A DNA stretch of 32,601 bases from positions 1 to 32,601 of the forward strand of contig JALOOQ010000003.1 of NCBI GenBank assembly GCA_025454305.1, given 5' to 3'. This DNA comes from Cyanobium sp. Prado107. GTDB lineage: Bacteria > Cyanobacteriota > Cyanobacteriia > PCC-6307 > Cyanobiaceae. A program made the translations under genes and the position numbers. Positions 31,007 through 32,601 of this stretch are shown in pieces. The notes under the pieces are model-generated. The model saw nothing but the letters and a program-made list of their open reading frames with translations. It was not told the origin of the DNA and did no database searches. Position 1 is the stretch's first letter; the number at the start of each line of letters is the position of its first letter.

Positions 31007-31674
31007 GCCTGCAGCAGCGCCTGCTCCGGCCGCCGTGGGGGACCTGCCTGGCCCCCGGGCCCAGATCCCTGCGGACAGGCCCCCGCCGCCGCGGCGGGTC
31101 TGGGGGGCACCGGTGCCAGGGCCAGCAGACCGGCGCGCGCCAGGCGCTGCTGCTGCAGGTTGAGGGCGTAGATCAGCCCGAGGGTGAGCAGGCCGTAGAG
31201 CACCGTGCCCTGCCAGGTGGTGAACACGTCGATCGATCCGGGTGTGAACCGCCGCCGCAGTCCGCCGCGCTGACCGCCGCCCGGCCCCGATCCGGCATCG
31301 CGGGGCAGCACGCCATCGAGGCTGCCGGGCTCCAGGTCGAGGTGCCGCTCGATCAGCGGCAGCATCGTGCGCAGGTAGGTGGGTTCGGGCAGCCGGTCCC
31401 GCCAGCCCCGCTCCAGCGCCTCCAGCACGGCGGTGCTGATCCGCGTTTCATCCGCGAGCTGGCGCAGGCTCAGCTGGCGCTGCTCGCGGTGCTGGCGCAG
31501 CAGCTGCCCGGCCGCCAGCAGCGGATCCGCCGGAACAGCCACCGCCGGGCCGGCGGCAGCGGTATCCGGGCGCCGGCGCCAGAGCCGGCTGAGGGGGAGG
31601 CGCAGGCGGGCCGGGATGCGGCTCAGGACGTGTGGGCCAGGGCCTGCCATTCTCGGCGATCGAGGGGCCGCCAC
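30928..31674 (-). CDS. Helix-turn-helix / RodZ-like membrane protein
   Basis: GQLLRQHREQRQLSLRQLADETRISTAVLEALERGWRDRLPEPTYLRTMLPLIERHLDLEPGSL (Xre/RodZ-type HTH) then a single TM (GTVLYGLLTLGLIYALNL). Start 31674 or 31650. Confidence 0.8.
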   Translation of the reverse strand: MAAPRSPRMAGPGPHVLSRIPARLRLPLSRLWRRRPDTAAAGPAVAVPADPLLAAGQLLRQHREQRQLSLRQLADETRISTAVLEALERGWRDRLPEPTYLRTMLPLIERHLDLEPGSLDGVLPRDAGSGPGGGQRGGLRRRFTPGSIDVFTTWQGTVLYGLLTLGLIYALNLQQQRLARAGLLALAPVPPRPAAAAGACPQGSGPGGQAGPPRRPEQALLQAYPELRPLEQASAGQALRLWRQASSP

Positions 31675-32348
31675 TCCCCCTCGGCCAGCCGGCCCAGACC
31701 CACCGGGCCGATGGCCCGGCGCTGCAGATCCAGCACTGGATGGCCGAGCAACGCGGCGGTGCGGCGGATCTGCCGGTTCCGGCCCTCGCCCATCACCACC
31801 TCCAGCTGGGTGCGGTCGGGCAGGCGCTGCAGCCGCCGCAGGCGCACCGGCTGGCTGGGGCCTTCCTCCAGGGGCACCCCCGCCGCCCAGCGCTCCAGGC
31901 TGGCGGCGTCGGGGTGTCCCAGCACCCAGACGCGGTAGGTCTTGCTGTGGCCGTAGCGGGGGTGGGTGAGGCGCAGGGTGAGGTCGCCGCGGTTGGTGAG
32001 CAGCAGGGCGCCGCGGCTGTCGCCATCGAGGCGGCCCACCGGGTGCAGGCCCCGCTCCCGGCGCAGGTGCCGGGGGAGCAGGTCGAGCACCGTGGTGCGG
32101 CCCTGGGGGTCGCTGCAGCTGCAGATCACGCCGGCCGGCTTGTTGAGCAACAGCACCAGGGGAGGCGGAGGCGGACGCAGGGGGTGCCCGTCCACCGTGA
32201 TCGAGTCGCGTGCGGGATCGGCCTTGTCCCCAAGGCCGGCGGTACGGCCGTTGACCTGCACCCGTCCTTCACGCAGCAGGGTTTCGGCGCTGCGCCGGGA
32301 GCAGAGCCCTGCGCCGGCGATCAGTTTCTGGAGCCGTTCGGGGGGCAT
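31623..32348 (-). CDS. RsuA/RluB/E/F-family pseudouridine synthase
   Basis: S4 domain ERLQKLIAGAGLCSRRSAETLLREGRVQVNG; LLLNKPAGVICSCSDPQGRTTVLDLLP; HPVGRLDGDSRGALLLTNRGDLTLRLTHP; EGRNRQIRRTAALLGHPVLDL. Confidence 0.94.
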   Translation of the reverse strand: MPPERLQKLIAGAGLCSRRSAETLLREGRVQVNGRTAGLGDKADPARDSITVDGHPLRPPPPPLVLLLNKPAGVICSCSDPQGRTTVLDLLPRHLRRERGLHPVGRLDGDSRGALLLTNRGDLTLRLTHPRYGHSKTYRVWVLGHPDAASLERWAAGVPLEEGPSQPVRLRRLQRLPDRTQLEVVMGEGRNRQIRRTAALLGHPVLDLQRRAIGPVGLGRLAEGEWRPLDRREWQALAHTS

Positions 32349-32382
32349 GGCTCCATCCTCCCCAGCGGCGCGTGCGTGGGGG

Positions 32383-32402
32383 ATCACCCGGCAGGGGGTG
32401 AT
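32383..32402. promoter_or_regulatory. 7-bp inverted repeat, 6-nt spacer, in the same divergent spacer
   Basis: ATCACCC-GGCAGG-GGGTGAT read directly. Confidence 0.5.
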
Positions 32403-32405
32403 AGC

Positions 32406-32431
32406 GTTACGAAACAAGCACGTTTCGTAAC
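32406..32431. promoter_or_regulatory. Perfect 10-bp inverted repeat, 6-nt spacer, upstream of sigma-factor ATG
   Basis: GTTACGAAAC-AAGCAC-GTTTCGTAAC read directly; ends 12 nt before the ATG at 32444. Confidence 0.75.
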
Positions 32432-32443
32432 CCTGCGAGCGCC

Positions 32444-32601
32444 ATGGCCCCTCTCTCCGTTGCCGCTCCTGCTGCCGCCGGCGATCTCTCTCAGCTGGGC
32501 GGCGGCGACCTGGTGCGCAGCTATCTGCGTGACATCGGCCGGGTGCCGCTGCTGACGCACGAGCAGGAGATCACGCTGGGGCGTCAGGTGCAGGAGCTGA
32601 T
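32444..32601 (+). CDS. RpoD-like (group 2) RNA polymerase sigma factor, N-terminal fragment (3' end outside window)
   Basis: MAPLSVAAPAAAGDLSQLGGGDLVRSYLRDIGRVPLLTHEQEITLGRQVQEL matches sigma70 region 1.2 (DLVRxYLRDIGRVPLLTxEQEIxLGRxVQ). Confidence 0.92.
   Translation, partial: MAPLSVAAPAAAGDLSQLGGGDLVRSYLRDIGRVPLLTHEQEITLGRQVQEL

Overview
The window is GC-rich picocyanobacterial chromosome (Cyanobium / Synechococcus-like). I infer this from petH with a CpcD-like domain, SasA with a KaiB-like sensor domain, zwf-opcA, a BciB-type reductase, crtE, and the start of an RpoD-like sigma factor at the right edge. It is densely packed, mostly core housekeeping sequence: about 27 credible protein genes plus one tRNA-Glu(UUC). 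I found no CRISPR array, IS element, prophage block or rRNA. Most of the long ORFs in the supplied track are antisense or out-of-frame GC artefacts and are not reported as genes. I saw no clear, previously undescribed multi-gene system. The best leads are: (1) two tandem DNA dyads (7-bp and perfect 10-bp arms, both with 6-nt spacers) just upstream of the sigma-factor gene; (2) a PGM1-like ATP-grasp ligase overlapping by 1 nt the end of a PgpH-type 7TM-HD (c-di-AMP phosphodiesterase-like) gene; (3) a solitary ParB-like-domain protein with no ParA nearby; (4) a GAP-family membrane protein coupled to cobB; (5) a stand-alone RecD2/Dda-like SF1B helicase in a crtE operon; and (6) near-zero or negative spacing at most convergent gene ends, including a 79-bp antisense overlap of malQ with a RodZ-like HTH gene. 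Family assignments come from recognising motifs by eye; no database search was run.
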